A stretch of DNA of 64,000 nt from Bordetella parapertussis (GCA_945895265.1 CAMDEF010000007.1:62001-126000); one strand, 5' to 3'; positions 12,751-23,064 are shown, counted from the stretch's first letter. Notes: generated by a model from the letters alone, not told the origin. Numbers and translations are program-made.

Positions 12751-13092
12751 ATGTCTGCTCAAGCAATTTCCAGCCTCTTGCTGGCCCAAGCCGCTGATAC
12801 TGCCAGTTCGTTAATGGGTATGGCCCCAATCGTTTTGATGTTTGTGGTGCTGTACTTTTTGATGATTCGCCCACAAATGAAACGCCAAAAAGAGCACAAA
12901 GCGCTTTTGGCTGCACTGGCAAAAGGCGACGAAGTCATTTGCGCTGGCGGTTTGCTTGGCAAGGTCAGCAAAGTCAGTGACAGCTACGTTACGATCGAAA
13001 TCTCTGAGCATGGCACTACGCCCATTGAGGTCGTGATGCAAAAAGCGTCTGTCGCGACAGTGCTACCCAAAGGCACAATCAAAGCGCTGTAA
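12751..13092 (+). CDS. yajC: Preprotein translocase accessory subunit YajC
   Basis: The 113-residue protein has one membrane helix (about residues 23-42, ending in YFLMIRPQMKRQKEH) and a small cytoplasmic beta domain (GDEVICAGGLLGKV). It joins SecD and SecF in the accessory complex of the Sec translocon. A strong Shine-Dalgarno (AAAGGAGA) precedes the ATG. It lies 33 bases after tgt and 65 bases before secD, in the common tgt-yajC-secD-secF order. Confidence 0.96.
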   Translation: MSAQAISSLLLAQAADTASSLMGMAPIVLMFVVLYFLMIRPQMKRQKEHKALLAALAKGDEVICAGGLLGKVSKVSDSYVTIEISEHGTTPIEVVMQKASVATVLPKGTIKAL

Positions 13093-13106
13093 GGCTTTGC
13101 TTGAAC

Positions 13107-13131
13107 ACCCCGTCGCATGTTGCGCCGGGGT
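13107..13131 (+). terminator. Hairpin between yajC and secD
   Basis: Arms ACCCCG (13107-13112) and CGGGGT (13126-13131) are complementary, with an inner CGCA/TGCG pairing around a TGT loop. Only one mismatch interrupts the stem. No T-run follows, so it is not a classic intrinsic terminator. It may attenuate transcription or protect the mRNA end so that yajC and secD are made at different levels. Confidence 0.4.
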
Positions 13132-13157
13132 CACACTCTTATTGATCCCCGTCGGCA

Positions 13158-15026
13158 ATGAACCGCTACCCTATTTGGAAATACCTGACGGTGCTGGTCG
13201 CGGTTGTGATCGGCCTGCTCTATACGCTGCCTAATCTGTACGGCGAGTCTCCTGCTGTACAGATTTCAAGCGCAAAATCGACTCTCAAACTTGATGCGGG
13301 CATGCTCGATCGGGCCCAAGACATCTTGAAAAAAGCCGGCGTGGCTAATACCGGTGCCACCTTTGAACAAAATGGCCCAGTGGGCACGGTTCGCGTACGT
13401 TTCGCTAACACAGACCAGCAAATTCTGGCCCGCGACACCATCGAAAAAGCGCTAAACCCAAACCCAGCCGAGCCGACTTATACCGTGGCATTAAACTTGC
13501 TGCCGGCCTCGCCCAGTTGGCTGAGCGCCATCGGTGCTCACCCTATGTATTTAGGGCTTGACCTGCGTGGCGGCGTTCACTTTTTACTGCAAGTCGATAT
13601 GCAAGGTGCGCTCGCCGCCCGCTACGACTCGCTTGTGACCGATCTGCGTGCTGCCTTGCGTGATCAAAGAATTGAAAATGCCGGTATCGAGCGTAGCGCG
13701 ATGTCGGTTGTACTGTCGTTTTCAAGCGCAGCCAACCGCGACCGCGCCATCAGCGCTCTACGTACGCGCAACCCTGATCTGCAGATGGTCGAACGCACAG
13801 AAGGCGCTCGCCTACAAATCGTCGCCACCCTTAGCCAGGCGGCGATGACTGCCGTGCAGGCAAACGCGCTAAAGCAAAACATTACCACCCTACACAACCG
13901 TATCAATGAGCTTGGTGTCGCAGAACCAGTGATTCAGCAGCAAGGCGCTGATCGCATTGTGGTGCAATTGCCAGGCGTACAAGACGTAGCCAAAGCCAAA
14001 GATATTTTGGGTCGTACCGCGACGCTCGAAATTCGCATGGTTGACGATTCACCCGCCGCACAAAGTGCCTTGGCTGCGGGCACTGTGCCCTTTGGCCTTG
14101 AGCGCTATCAAGATCGCGATGGTCGCCCACTGTTGTTGCGGCGCCAAGTGGTATTGACTGGCGAAAATCTGCAAGATGCGCAAGCTGGGCGCGACAATCA
14201 GTCGCAACAAGCGGCCGTGCACCTCACGCTTGATGCAAAGGGCGCGCGCATTTTTCGCGATGTCACGCGCGACAACATTGGCAAACGGATGGCAATTTTG
14301 CTGTTTGAAAAAGGCCGTGGCGAGATCGTGACCGCACCGGTCATCCGAGGCGAAATCCCGGGCGGCCAAGTACAAATCTCGGGCAGTATGTCTGCCGAAG
14401 AAGCGGCCGATACCGCCCTGCTGCTGCGTGCAGGCTCGCTTGCTGCCCCCATGGAAATCATCGAAGAGCGCACGATCGGCCCAAGCTTGGGTGCCGAAAA
14501 TATCTCTAAGGGCTTTAATTCAACGCTCTATGGTTTTTTGGCGATCGCGGTTTTTATGCTGATCTACTATCACCTGTTTGGAATGTTTTCCTCCATTGGC
14601 CTCGCACTGAACGTCTTGATGCTGCTGGCGGTCTTGTCCATGTTGCAGGCAACCCTCACCCTGCCAGGTATCGCTGCGATTGCCCTGACACTCGGGATGG
14701 CGATTGATTCCAACGTGTTGATCAATGAGCGTATTCGCGAAGAACTGCGTAATGGCGAAGCGCCTCAACAGGCAATCGCCTTGGGCTTTGATCGCGCCTG
14801 GAGCACGATTCTTGACTCAAACCTCACCACGCTAATTGTGGGCGTCGCTCTCTTGGTGTTCGGCTCTGGACCGGTGCGCGGTTTTGCTGTGGTGCATTGC
14901 CTAGGGATTTTGACTTCGATGTTTACCTCGGTGGTGGGTGTGCGCGCCTTGGCAAATCTTTGGTACGGGCGCCAAAAGAAACTGCAATCTATTTCGATCG
15001 GTACGGTCTGGAAACCCAAAGACTGA
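13158..15026 (+). CDS. secD: Protein translocase subunit SecD
   Basis: The 622-residue membrane protein uses the proton-motive force to pull secreted proteins out of the Sec channel. An N-terminal helix (about 9-27) precedes the large periplasmic P1 region, which opens with GLDLRGGVHFLLQVD near residue 131. The second half has five membrane helices, with the conserved GMAIDSNVLINERIREEL segment between them. Length is normal for the proteobacterial form. It is followed by secF after 69 bases, with no terminator between. Confidence 0.97.
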   Translation: MNRYPIWKYLTVLVAVVIGLLYTLPNLYGESPAVQISSAKSTLKLDAGMLDRAQDILKKAGVANTGATFEQNGPVGTVRVRFANTDQQILARDTIEKALNPNPAEPTYTVALNLLPASPSWLSAIGAHPMYLGLDLRGGVHFLLQVDMQGALAARYDSLVTDLRAALRDQRIENAGIERSAMSVVLSFSSAANRDRAISALRTRNPDLQMVERTEGARLQIVATLSQAAMTAVQANALKQNITTLHNRINELGVAEPVIQQQGADRIVVQLPGVQDVAKAKDILGRTATLEIRMVDDSPAAQSALAAGTVPFGLERYQDRDGRPLLLRRQVVLTGENLQDAQAGRDNQSQQAAVHLTLDAKGARIFRDVTRDNIGKRMAILLFEKGRGEIVTAPVIRGEIPGGQVQISGSMSAEEAADTALLLRAGSLAAPMEIIEERTIGPSLGAENISKGFNSTLYGFLAIAVFMLIYYHLFGMFSSIGLALNVLMLLAVLSMLQATLTLPGIAAIALTLGMAIDSNVLINERIREELRNGEAPQQAIALGFDRAWSTILDSNLTTLIVGVALLVFGSGPVRGFAVVHCLGILTSMFTSVVGVRALANLWYGRQKKLQSISIGTVWKPKD

Positions 15027-15095
15027 ACACAACACTGCACTTCACGCTCGGGGGCGTCACCGCGCCGCCGGCAATTGCTTAGTACCTAAAAGATC

Positions 15096-16037
15096 ATGGA
15101 ATTATTTAAAATCGGTCGCACCATCCCCTTTATGCGCCACGCGTTGATCTTGAACGCGATCAGCTTTATCACGTTCATTCTTGCGGTGTTCTTTATCGTG
15201 ACGCGCGGCTTTCACTTGTCGATCGAATTCACCGGCGGCACCGTGATGGAGATCAACTACACGCAAGCTGCGCCGATTGAACAGGTGCGTACGGTAGTAT
15301 CCGGGCTGGGCTACACCGACTTTCAGGTACAAAACTTTGGTACCTCGCGCGACCTAATGATCCGCTTGCCTCTTGCCCCGGGGCAAAGCTCGGCGACACA
15401 AAGCGAAACCGTGATGAAAGCGCTCAAGGCCGCAGACGCGACCGTCGAGTTGCGTCGCGTTGAGTTCGTCGGACCTCAAGTCGGACGCGAGCTCGTTGAA
15501 AATGGCTTACTTGCTTTGCTGTTTGTGATCATTGGTATTGTTCTGTATTTGGCTATTCGCTTTGAGTGGAAGTTCGCCGTCGCAGGCGTGCTGGCAAACC
15601 TTCACGATGTCGTCATTATTTTGGGATTTTTCGCCTTTTTTGGCTGGGAATTTTCTCTCTCGGTGCTGGCTGGCGTGTTGGCTGTATTGGGGTACTCGGT
15701 GAATGAGTCGGTCGTGATCATGGACCGGATCCGTGAAAACTTTCGCAAAGAACGCAATATGCCGGTAGCTGAAGTCATTGACGGTGCGATTACGCAGACC
15801 ATTTCACGTACCATCATCACCCACGGCAGCACGCAAATGATGGTGATGGCCATGCTGCTGTTTGGTGGCCCAACCCTGCACTACTTCGCCCTCGCACTGA
15901 CTATCGGCATCTGGTTTGGTATTTATTCATCGGTGTTTGTGGCAGCTGCCATCGCCATGTGGCTGGGCGTCAAACGCGAAGACCTTATCAAGCCGGTTAA
16001 AAAAGCCGAACAAGCTGACGAAATCTACGAAGAGTAA
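15096..16037 (+). CDS. secF: Protein translocase subunit SecF
   Basis: The 313-residue partner of SecD has an N-terminal helix (about 18-38), a short periplasmic domain with FTGGTVMEI, and five further helices. The GYSVNESVVIMDRIREN motif is the SecF counterpart of the SecD helix-4 signature and the HGSTQMMVMAMLLFGG segment follows. SecD and SecF form a heterodimer with YajC in the inner membrane. The C-terminal tail is short and charged. Confidence 0.97.
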   Translation: MELFKIGRTIPFMRHALILNAISFITFILAVFFIVTRGFHLSIEFTGGTVMEINYTQAAPIEQVRTVVSGLGYTDFQVQNFGTSRDLMIRLPLAPGQSSATQSETVMKALKAADATVELRRVEFVGPQVGRELVENGLLALLFVIIGIVLYLAIRFEWKFAVAGVLANLHDVVIILGFFAFFGWEFSLSVLAGVLAVLGYSVNESVVIMDRIRENFRKERNMPVAEVIDGAITQTISRTIITHGSTQMMVMAMLLFGGPTLHYFALALTIGIWFGIYSSVFVAAAIAMWLGVKREDLIKPVKKAEQADEIYEE

Positions 16038-16115
16038 GTTTCTTATTGCACCTCAGCGTTACACTAGCGTTTTATCTTCTTAGCCCACGGGATCAACACC
16101 CGCACCGGCGCCCTC

Positions 16116-17663
16116 ATGCAAAAACTCGATACACCTGCGGTGTCTGACACCGACATCCAACCAAAAAAAGTCTTCATCCGCACCTTTGGTTGCCAGATGA
16201 ACGAATACGACTCTGACAAGATGCTCGATGTCCTCGGTCAAGATCATGGTGCCGTTCTCACCAAAAGCGCCGATGACGCTGACATTATTTTGTTTAATAC
16301 CTGCTCGGTTCGCGAAAAAGCCCAAGAAAAAGTCTTTTCAGATCTTGGCCGAATCAAACACCTTAAAACGCTAAATCCAAACCTTGTGATTGGCGTGGGC
16401 GGCTGTGTCGCAAGCCAAGAAGGCTCGGCGATTGTTGATCGCGCGCCCTACGTTGATATCGTGTTTGGCCCACAAACCCTGCACCGCTTGCCCGAATTGA
16501 TTGCGCGACGCAAATCCGAAGGGCGTTCGCAAGTCGATATCAGTTTTCCTGAAATCGAGAAATTTGACGCCATGCCGCCCCCGCGTGTTGAAGGGGCTTC
16601 AGCCTTTGTCTCGATCATGGAAGGCTGCAGTAAATATTGCAGCTTCTGTGTCGTTCCCTATACCCGTGGCGAAGAGATCTCGCGCCCCTTCGAAGATGTC
16701 TTAACTGAGGTCGCCGATCTAGCTGATCAGGGCGTCAAAGAAGTCACGCTGCTCGGCCAAAACGTGAATGCGTATCGCGGCAAAATGGGCGGGCACACCG
16801 GCAGCGCCGGCGGCAATAAAACGCTTGATGATTTGGATCACACGCACTCAGCAGAGATTGCCGACTTTGCCACACTGCTTGAATACGTGCACGAGATCCC
16901 AGGCATTGAGCGTATTCGCTACACCACCTCACATCCAAAAGAAATGACCACCCGCATGACCGAGGTCTATGCGCGACTGCCCAAGCTGGTATCGTTTTTG
17001 CACCTACCGGTGCAAGCAGGTAGTGACCGCGTGTTGGCGGCCATGAAGCGCGGCTACACAGCCATTGAGTTCAAATCGGTGGTACGAAAATTACGTGCCG
17101 CACGTCCCGGCTTGACCTTGTCGTCTGACTTTATTGTTGGATTTCCGGGCGAAACCGAAGAAGACTTTGAAAAAACCATGAAGCTCATCGACGATGTGGG
17201 CTTTGATACTTCGTTTTCGTTTGTCTATTCACGTCGTCCGGGCACGCCCGCGTCTGATCTGATCGACGATACCCCCCAAGCAGTCAAGCTACAGCGCCTG
17301 CAACGTCTGCAAGCCAAGATTAACGAGCAGGCCAATGTGATTGCCCGCAGCATGGTGGGGTCAACCCAACGCGTGTTGGTTGAAGGCACTTCAGCGCGTG
17401 ATGTCACCGAGCTTAGCGCTCGCACTGAGAATAACCGTATCGTGAATTTTGCCGGACATCCGCGCCTGATCGGGCAAATGATTGATGTTGTCATCACTGA
17501 TGCCATGGCCAACACCTTCAGAGGACGGGTTGTGACGCAAGAGCCCGATAAAGAGAGTGCGCACGACAGCCCCCTCACTCAACCACAACATCACGAGCAA
17601 GCTCAACAACACACCAACGAGACGGCTGCAAACAAGCAATCGAGCGGCGGTGCTTCGGTATGA
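16116..17663 (+). CDS. miaB: tRNA-2-methylthio-N6-dimethylallyladenosine synthase MiaB
   Basis: The 515-residue radical-SAM methylthiotransferase adds a methylthio group to i6A37 of tRNAs that read U-initial codons. Three cysteines of the auxiliary iron-sulfur cluster are in the N-terminal UPF0004 domain ([10 protein letters not shown] near 26, FNTCSV near 61, GGCVASQEG near 94). The radical-SAM CxxxCxxC triad is in [17 protein letters not shown] near residue 170. A TRAM domain ends the conserved part. An extra Gly/His/Thr insert around residues 225-245 and a Gln/His-rich tail are lineage-specific. Its stop overlaps ybeZ by four bases (ATGA). Confidence 0.96.
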   Translation: MQKLDTPAVSDTDIQPKKVFIRTFGCQMNEYDSDKMLDVLGQDHGAVLTKSADDADIILFNTCSVREKAQEKVFSDLGRIKHLKTLNPNLVIGVGGCVASQEGSAIVDRAPYVDIVFGPQTLHRLPELIARRKSEGRSQVDISFPEIEKFDAMPPPRVEGASAFVSIMEGCSKYCSFCVVPYTRGEEISRPFEDVLTEVADLADQGVKEVTLLGQNVNAYRGKMGGHTGSAGGNKTLDDLDHTHSAEIADFATLLEYVHEIPGIERIRYTTSHPKEMTTRMTEVYARLPKLVSFLHLPVQAGSDRVLAAMKRGYTAIEFKSVVRKLRAARPGLTLSSDFIVGFPGETEEDFEKTMKLIDDVGFDTSFSFVYSRRPGTPASDLIDDTPQAVKLQRLQRLQAKINEQANVIARSMVGSTQRVLVEGTSARDVTELSARTENNRIVNFAGHPRLIGQMIDVVITDAMANTFRGRVVTQEPDKESAHDSPLTQPQHHEQAQQHTNETAANKQSSGGASV

Positions 17664-18688
17664 CGCGCGCTTCGGTAAAAACATCTTCACGCGCCCGTCC
17701 GCATCCCGTCAAACTCAACCTTGAAGGTAGCAACCAACAGCTGTCAAATTTATGCGGCCCGCTTGACGAAAACTTGCGCCAACTTGCTGATGGCTTAGAT
17801 CTTGAGCTCAAACGCCAGGCCAACAAAATCACCATGTACGGTGCGCACGCCGAAGCTGCTAGCAATCTGCTGTTTACACTGCATCAACGCGCTGCCAAAC
17901 AACCCATCTCGGTGGATGACATTCAATTAGGATTGGTTGAAATTGGTGTTGGTCGCTCACCCAACACCGCTAAACAAGAGTTTGATCCAAGCGAGTTTCC
18001 ACCGCTTGATGACGACAGCGGCACCATTGCCTTACGCACCCGCCGCAGTGATTTGCGCCCTCGCACACCGCGTCAGCGCGATTATCTCAACAGCATCCTG
18101 AAACATGATATCACGTTTGGTGTCGGCCCCGCCGGCACGGGTAAAACCTGGCTTGCCGTTGCGTGCGCAATTGACGCAATGGAGCGCGACACCGTTCAGC
18201 GCCTGATCTTGACGCGGCCCGCCGTTGAAGCCGGCGAGCGCTTAGGTTTTTTACCAGGCGATCTCGCTCAAAAAGTTGATCCCTACCTGCGACCGCTTTA
18301 CGACGCCCTCTACGACTTGATGGGTGCCGAACGCGTCCAACGCTTATTTGAAAAACAAACAATTGAAATCGCACCGTTAGCCTATATGCGCGGTCGCACA
18401 CTCAACCACGCCTTTGTGATTTTGGACGAAGCGCAAAACACTACGCCCGAGCAAATGAAAATGTTTCTGACGCGTATTGGCTTTGGCAGCAAAGCGGTGA
18501 TTACGGGCGACCCCTCACAGGTTGATTTACCCAAAGGCCACAAAAGCGGTCTTGCCCACGCCGTCAAGGTGTTGAAAGACGTCAAGGGGATTGCCATCAC
18601 ACACTTCACAAGTCGTGACGTCGTCAGGCACCCCTTAGTTGCCCGAATCGTTGACGCCTATGAACAAGACGAGCAATCAAAAGCCTGA
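17660..18688 (+). CDS. ybeZ: PhoH-like ATPase
   Basis: The 342-residue cytoplasmic protein has a PhoH P-loop domain with Walker A GPAGTGKT at about residues 155-162 and Walker [21 protein letters not shown], plus [11 protein letters not shown]. An N-terminal RNA-binding-like region (about 20-100) precedes it. In proteobacteria YbeZ works with YbeY in ribosome and RNA maturation. It overlaps miaB upstream by four bases and ybeY downstream by 29 bases, so translation is likely coupled. Confidence 0.94.
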   Translation: MTRASVKTSSRARPHPVKLNLEGSNQQLSNLCGPLDENLRQLADGLDLELKRQANKITMYGAHAEAASNLLFTLHQRAAKQPISVDDIQLGLVEIGVGRSPNTAKQEFDPSEFPPLDDDSGTIALRTRRSDLRPRTPRQRDYLNSILKHDITFGVGPAGTGKTWLAVACAIDAMERDTVQRLILTRPAVEAGERLGFLPGDLAQKVDPYLRPLYDALYDLMGAERVQRLFEKQTIEIAPLAYMRGRTLNHAFVILDEAQNTTPEQMKMFLTRIGFGSKAVITGDPSQVDLPKGHKSGLAHAVKVLKDVKGIAITHFTSRDVVRHPLVARIVDAYEQDEQSKA

Positions 18689-19151
18689 GCTCTCTTTGTC
18701 GGTGCAGTATGCCAAGGCTGAGCCACGTCTGCCGCGCTGGCGTTTGCGAGCGTGGGTGCAACGCGCGCTCAACGTCGCGCACACCGATCTGCAACGCTCT
18801 TTTCGTGGCGCGACCTTAAACGTTCGGTTGGTTGGTCTACCTGAAGCGCAGAGCCTGAACCACGCCTATCGTAAAAGGGATTACGCCACCAACGTGCTGA
18901 CCTTTGCTTACGGCCAACAGCCTGATGGCACTCTCAGTGGCGACATTGTGATCTGCGTACCAGTCTTGCAGCGTGAAGCGAAAGAGCAGAGCAAAAAATT
19001 TTTAGCCCACGCTGCTCACCTGACGTTGCACGGCACCTTACACGCGTTAGGCTACGATCACCTTAAAACTCGCGATGCTAAGCATATGGAATCCTTAGAG
19101 ACAAAGATTTTGGCGCAAATGGGGATTCACGACCCCTATCTGCTCCCTTAA
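18660..19151 (+). CDS. ybeY: Endoribonuclease YbeY
   Basis: The 163-residue metal-dependent RNase is needed for 16S rRNA 3' end maturation and ribosome quality control. The zinc motif HxxxHxxxxxH is present as HGTLHALGYDH near the C-terminus, and NVLTFAYG and GDIVIC are conserved family segments. I chose the ATG at 18660 (MNKTSNQK); a TTG at 18639 in the same frame would add seven residues. Either start lies inside the end of ybeZ. Confidence 0.94.
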   Translation: MNKTSNQKPELSLSVQYAKAEPRLPRWRLRAWVQRALNVAHTDLQRSFRGATLNVRLVGLPEAQSLNHAYRKRDYATNVLTFAYGQQPDGTLSGDIVICVPVLQREAKEQSKKFLAHAAHLTLHGTLHALGYDHLKTRDAKHMESLETKILAQMGIHDPYLLP

Positions 19152-19233
19152 TCGACTAAGTTGCGCCAAAGTGGTGCTTGTGTGACAGCGCTTTCAGGTT
19201 ATCCTAGACGTCCCACAACTCTGTCTTTGGACA

Positions 19234-20121
19234 ATGTCAGATCTCTATCCTGCTGCTGAGAGTTCAACCGACTCAGCCAAAGCCTCGCCCCCCCGCTTAA
19301 TTGATCGCCTGCTGTCGCTCGTGCGACGCGAACCCGAAGACCGCGAAGGCATCATGGCTGTGCTTGACGCAGCGCGTGCCCGCAACCTGATTGACTCTGA
19401 TTCATATTCGATGCTCAAGGGCGCGCTCGCCGTCTCTGAACAAACGGTGGTGGACGTGATGGTGCCGCGTGCCCGGATGGATTTGCTAGATGTCAGCGAG
19501 TCGATTGCCGACCTACTGCCCGACATTATCGAAACCGCGCACTCGCGTTTTCCGGTGTTTGAAGAGTCGCGCGACAACATCATCGGCATTGCCATGACCA
19601 AAGATTTGCTGCGCCATTTGGTTGATCCATCACTCACCCTGCGCGATCTCGTTCGACCCGCAGTCTTTATCCCAGAAACCAAACGTTTGAACGTGTTGTT
19701 GCAAGAGTTTCGCAGCAACCGTAACCATATTGCCGTGGTCATCGATGAACACGGCGGCATCACGGGTTTAGTCACACTCGAAGACGTACTTGAGCAAATC
19801 GTCGGAGAAATCGAAGATGAATACGATGTCGCCGGAGAGCAAACGATTTTCTCAGATGGTGCGCAAGCCTGGCGAGTCTTGGCTACCACCGAGATCCAAG
19901 CCTTTAACTCTGCTCTGAACACCAAGCTACCTGATGGCGATTACGACACTATCGGTGGCTGGTTGGCACATGCACTTGGTCGGATCCCGCATCGCGGCGA
20001 TTTTTGTCTACACAAAGATCTGCGTATTGAGGTCATGAGAGCCGACTCTAGACGTGCGCTGTGGTTGCGCGTCAAACGACGCCTACTCAACGACAGCACG
20101 ACGCCTGCGAAGGTCGACTAG
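19234..20121 (+). CDS. corC: CBS-domain CorC/HlyC-type protein (YbeX)
   Basis: The 295-residue cytoplasmic protein has a paired CBS module (about 65-190; VMVPRARMD at the start and VVIDEHGGITGLVTLEDVLEQIVGEI at the end) and a C-terminal CorC/HlyC transporter-associated domain. No membrane helices are present, which fits the soluble YbeX/CorC type linked to magnesium or cobalt efflux and to ribosome metabolism. It lies 82 bases after ybeY and three bases before lnt, the conserved ybeZYX-lnt order. Confidence 0.93.
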   Translation: MSDLYPAAESSTDSAKASPPRLIDRLLSLVRREPEDREGIMAVLDAARARNLIDSDSYSMLKGALAVSEQTVVDVMVPRARMDLLDVSESIADLLPDIIETAHSRFPVFEESRDNIIGIAMTKDLLRHLVDPSLTLRDLVRPAVFIPETKRLNVLLQEFRSNRNHIAVVIDEHGGITGLVTLEDVLEQIVGEIEDEYDVAGEQTIFSDGAQAWRVLATTEIQAFNSALNTKLPDGDYDTIGGWLAHALGRIPHRGDFCLHKDLRIEVMRADSRRALWLRVKRRLLNDSTTPAKVD

Positions 20122-20124
20122 AAC

Positions 20125-21759
20125 GTGCAAGCGTGGTGGACTACCTGGCGCTTAGCACTTAGCTTGCTGCTTGCGGGTGGGGTGCACGCCTTAAGTTTTG
20201 CACCAGACCCCTTACCCGGTTGGGCACTTAGCCCGCTTGAATTAATCACAATGGCTTGGCTTGTACATTGTGTGTGGGGGGCTCCAAATGCGTGGATGGC
20301 AGCACGTCGGGCCTGGTTGTTTGCGTTAGCGCATTTTGTTGTTGGGCTGTATTGGCTAACGATCAGCATGCACACCTACGGGCTGATGCCACTACCCCTG
20401 GCGATCTTAGCGCTCACGGCACTCAGTGCCTTTTTAGCGCTCTATGCTTCAGTTGCCGCTGCACTGGCTCACAAAATCAGCACGCCTCAGCGCTCGAACG
20501 CCGCGCAAACGCCGGGCAAGCTGATCGTGGCAGCCTTAGTCTGGGCCGCAGCCTGGACTCTCTGTGAGTGGCTACGCGGCACACTGTTCACCGGATTTGG
20601 CTGGCTCAATAGTGGCTACGCTCACATCGATAGCTGGTTTGCTGGCTGGGCACCAGTATTGGGCGTCTATGGGGTCACATTTGTCGCGGCCTTTGCCGCA
20701 GCAGCGCTTGCAGCGCTCGTAAACTCGGCACAGAACACGCCAACTCCTCAGCCCAAAAACGCCTTGGTAGGTCTGCTGGTACTGGCCGCTGTCATGAGTG
20801 GTTGGGGGCTGAAGCAACACACATGGACGTTCAACCACGGGCAACCGCTGGCGGTGCGGCTCGTGCAAGGCGATATTGAACAAGATATCAAATTCACGCC
20901 CAGCCATATCCAAAATACGATTGCGACACACCTAAAGCTCGCCGCTAAGCCCCTCCCGCGAGGCGTGCCGTCGCCTAAGTTGGTTTTATTGCCTGAAACC
21001 GCGTTAGCTGTTTTTCAACATCAACTGAGCCCCGCAGTCTGGAACGCCTGGCGTGCTTTAGCCACTGAACAACAGAGCACCCTCATGATGGGCGCGGCAC
21101 TCTTTGATCGCGCGACAAGCACGTACACCAATAGCGTGATTGGCATCGATCACACCACCCCTCTTGAAGCTCTCACTAGCGGTCACACCGCGCTCAGGTA
21201 CGACAAACAACATCTTGTGCCGTTCGGTGAGTTCGTACCCTGGGGGTTTCGTTGGTTCGTGAATCTCTTAGCAATACCGATGGGCGATTTCAATCGAGGC
21301 TCGGTTCATCAATTACCCTTCACGGTAGGCGATCAATACATCGCACCCAACATTTGCTACGAAGACGTCTTTGGAGAAGAACTTCTCCCAGCGCTTGATA
21401 TAGGAAATTCGGCAGGCGCACAACAAGGCGCAACCATCTTGGCAAACTTCAGCAACTTAGGTTGGTTTGGTGAGTCGTGGGCACTCAGGCAACACTGGCA
21501 GATGGCGCGCATGCGCTCACTTGAAACTTCACGCCCCACGCTTCGCGCCACGAACACTGGCATGACAGGTGCTATCGACCAGCAAGGTAACACCCTCGCA
21601 AGCTTGCCGCCACATCGCGCCGCAGTGTTAGATCTCAGTGTGCAAGGTCAACGCGGGCTCACCCCTTACAGCTCAATGGGTAACCTACCTGTTTTGTTGT
21701 TAGTAGGATTGGTCTTGCTCGGCGCGTTCTATCGTCGCCAGAAGCGTCCCGCTCAATGA
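20125..21759 (+). CDS. lnt: Apolipoprotein N-acyltransferase
   Basis: The 544-residue inner-membrane enzyme adds the third acyl chain to the N-terminal cysteine of lipoproteins. At least six helices fill the first 225 residues and a nitrilase-like periplasmic domain follows. The catalytic triad is visible: Glu in LLPETALAVF (about 290), Lys in YDKQHLVPFGEFVPWG (about 360) and Cys in APNICYEDVFGEE (about 411). A last helix closes the protein. It starts at GTG just after corC and overlaps the next gene by four bases (ATGA). Confidence 0.96.
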   Translation: MQAWWTTWRLALSLLLAGGVHALSFAPDPLPGWALSPLELITMAWLVHCVWGAPNAWMAARRAWLFALAHFVVGLYWLTISMHTYGLMPLPLAILALTALSAFLALYASVAAALAHKISTPQRSNAAQTPGKLIVAALVWAAAWTLCEWLRGTLFTGFGWLNSGYAHIDSWFAGWAPVLGVYGVTFVAAFAAAALAALVNSAQNTPTPQPKNALVGLLVLAAVMSGWGLKQHTWTFNHGQPLAVRLVQGDIEQDIKFTPSHIQNTIATHLKLAAKPLPRGVPSPKLVLLPETALAVFQHQLSPAVWNAWRALATEQQSTLMMGAALFDRATSTYTNSVIGIDHTTPLEALTSGHTALRYDKQHLVPFGEFVPWGFRWFVNLLAIPMGDFNRGSVHQLPFTVGDQYIAPNICYEDVFGEELLPALDIGNSAGAQQGATILANFSNLGWFGESWALRQHWQMARMRSLETSRPTLRATNTGMTGAIDQQGNTLASLPPHRAAVLDLSVQGQRGLTPYSSMGNLPVLLLVGLVLLGAFYRRQKRPAQ

Positions 21760-22934
21760 CGCCACTGCATCTGCAAATCATCGACCGTATCGATGAGATC
21801 GAACCCTCGTTATGGAATGCACTGGTCACACAGTGTGGTGGATCAGTACTGTGTCAGCATGCATTTTTAAAAGCGTTTGAATCGTCTGGCAGCGTGGTAG
21901 CCGATACCGGCTGGAAACCCCAGCATTTGCTACTGTGGGATACCCACGGCGCGCCCACCGTTGACTCAACAACAGCCACGCTCGTCGCCGCTGTGCCCTT
22001 GTATGCCAAAGGGCATTCTTACGGTGAATTCGTGTTTGATTGGGCTTGGGCAGATGCATATCAACGTCACGGCCTGCAATACTACCCAAAATGGCTGGCG
22101 GCCGTGCCCTTTACCCCCGTGCCGGGCGCGCGCCTGCTTACGAGCAATGCGCATCGCCCAGCCGCCGCTCAAGCCTTGCTGCAATGGGCAACAGAAAGCA
22201 AGCTATCGTCGTTACACGTGCTTTACACCAACGAGGCTGACACGGCCGCACTCTGTGCCGCGGGCTGCATGCCACGCAAGCACACACAGTTTCACTGGTT
22301 TAACCGCGGGTGGGCAGACTTTGACACCTTTCTCGCATCGTTAACACAACCAAAACGAAAAAAAATCCGTGCCGAGCGACGTAAGGTTAAAGAGGCTGGC
22401 GTCACAACCCAAGTGTTCACCGGTGCCGAACTGACACCTGAACATTGGGATATTTTTTATCGCTGCTATGCCAATACTTATCATCAGCGCGGCAACCCGC
22501 CCTACCTGACTCCCGCCTTCTTTGACGCCGTAGGCACGACGCTCTCTGAGCATTGCGTGATTGCACTGGCCTATCAAGACGAACAAGCGATCGCGGCGTC
22601 TCTACTATGGCTTGACGCCACCAACGGCCAACGCAGGCTGTACGGTCGCTATTGGGGCGCCCTGAAGCACATCGACTGTTTGCACTTTGAATTAGCCTAC
22701 TACACGCCTCTTGAGTGGGCTCTTCAACACGATATCGCGGTGATCGAGGGTGGCGCCCAAGGCGAACACAAACTCGCCCGCGGCTTTGAATCCGTGCAAA
22801 CCCAGTCGGCCCACTGGCTGGCGCACCCAGCCTTCGCCGACGCCGTCGAACGCTTCTTAGAGCAAGAGCGCACGGGCATCGAACGCTACATGCAAGGGCT
22901 CAATTCGCCCTTTCGCGCTGAAGTCGGCGACTGA
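21756..22934 (+). CDS. FemAB-like GNAT-fold acyltransferase (DUF482 type)
   Basis: The 392-residue protein matches the FemAB-like/DUF482 family (often called peptidogalycan biosynthesis protein). It shows GEFVFDWAWADAY near residue 90, the KRKKIRAERRKVKEAG basic segment near 205, YANTYHQRGNPPYL, and the C-terminal GGAQGEHKLARGFE motif. The GNAT-type fold suggests transfer of an acyl or aminoacyl group; the acceptor is unknown. It overlaps lnt by four bases, so it may act on the same envelope substrates, but that link is inference. Length is normal for the family. Confidence 0.85.
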   Translation: MTPLHLQIIDRIDEIEPSLWNALVTQCGGSVLCQHAFLKAFESSGSVVADTGWKPQHLLLWDTHGAPTVDSTTATLVAAVPLYAKGHSYGEFVFDWAWADAYQRHGLQYYPKWLAAVPFTPVPGARLLTSNAHRPAAAQALLQWATESKLSSLHVLYTNEADTAALCAAGCMPRKHTQFHWFNRGWADFDTFLASLTQPKRKKIRAERRKVKEAGVTTQVFTGAELTPEHWDIFYRCYANTYHQRGNPPYLTPAFFDAVGTTLSEHCVIALAYQDEQAIAASLLWLDATNGQRRLYGRYWGALKHIDCLHFELAYYTPLEWALQHDIAVIEGGAQGEHKLARGFESVQTQSAHWLAHPAFADAVERFLEQERTGIERYMQGLNSPFRAEVGD

Positions 22935-22970
22935 GCACCTCCGGCTACAGGTCTGCAACACTCCAGAGAA

Positions 22971-23003
22971 CCGGACATTTCCGTTTAGCACATACCGGAC
23001 ATT
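22971..23003. repeat. Short direct repeats, possible remnant insertion-sequence end
   Basis: The nonamer CCGGACATT occurs at 22971-22979 and again at 22995-23003, a 24-base period. Closely spaced copies of such a motif are typical of insertion-sequence termini where transposase binds several sites. No transposase frame is present. The assignment to a family is not possible from this stretch alone. Confidence 0.35.
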
Positions 23004-23035
23004 CTCGCGTTGAACCATCACGCCGGCAACCCGAC

Positions 23036-23064
23036 TTGCGTAAGAGCCAGAAATTAGGCATAAT
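23036..23064 (+). promoter_or_regulatory. Sigma70 promoter of the tRNA-Ala-Glu-Asp operon
   Basis: A TTGCGT -35 element (23036-23041) and a CATAAT -10 element (23059-23064) are separated by exactly 17 bases. Initiation near 23071 would leave a leader of about 110 bases before tRNA-Ala. The placement directly ahead of stable-RNA genes and the optimal spacing support the call. Confidence 0.7.
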
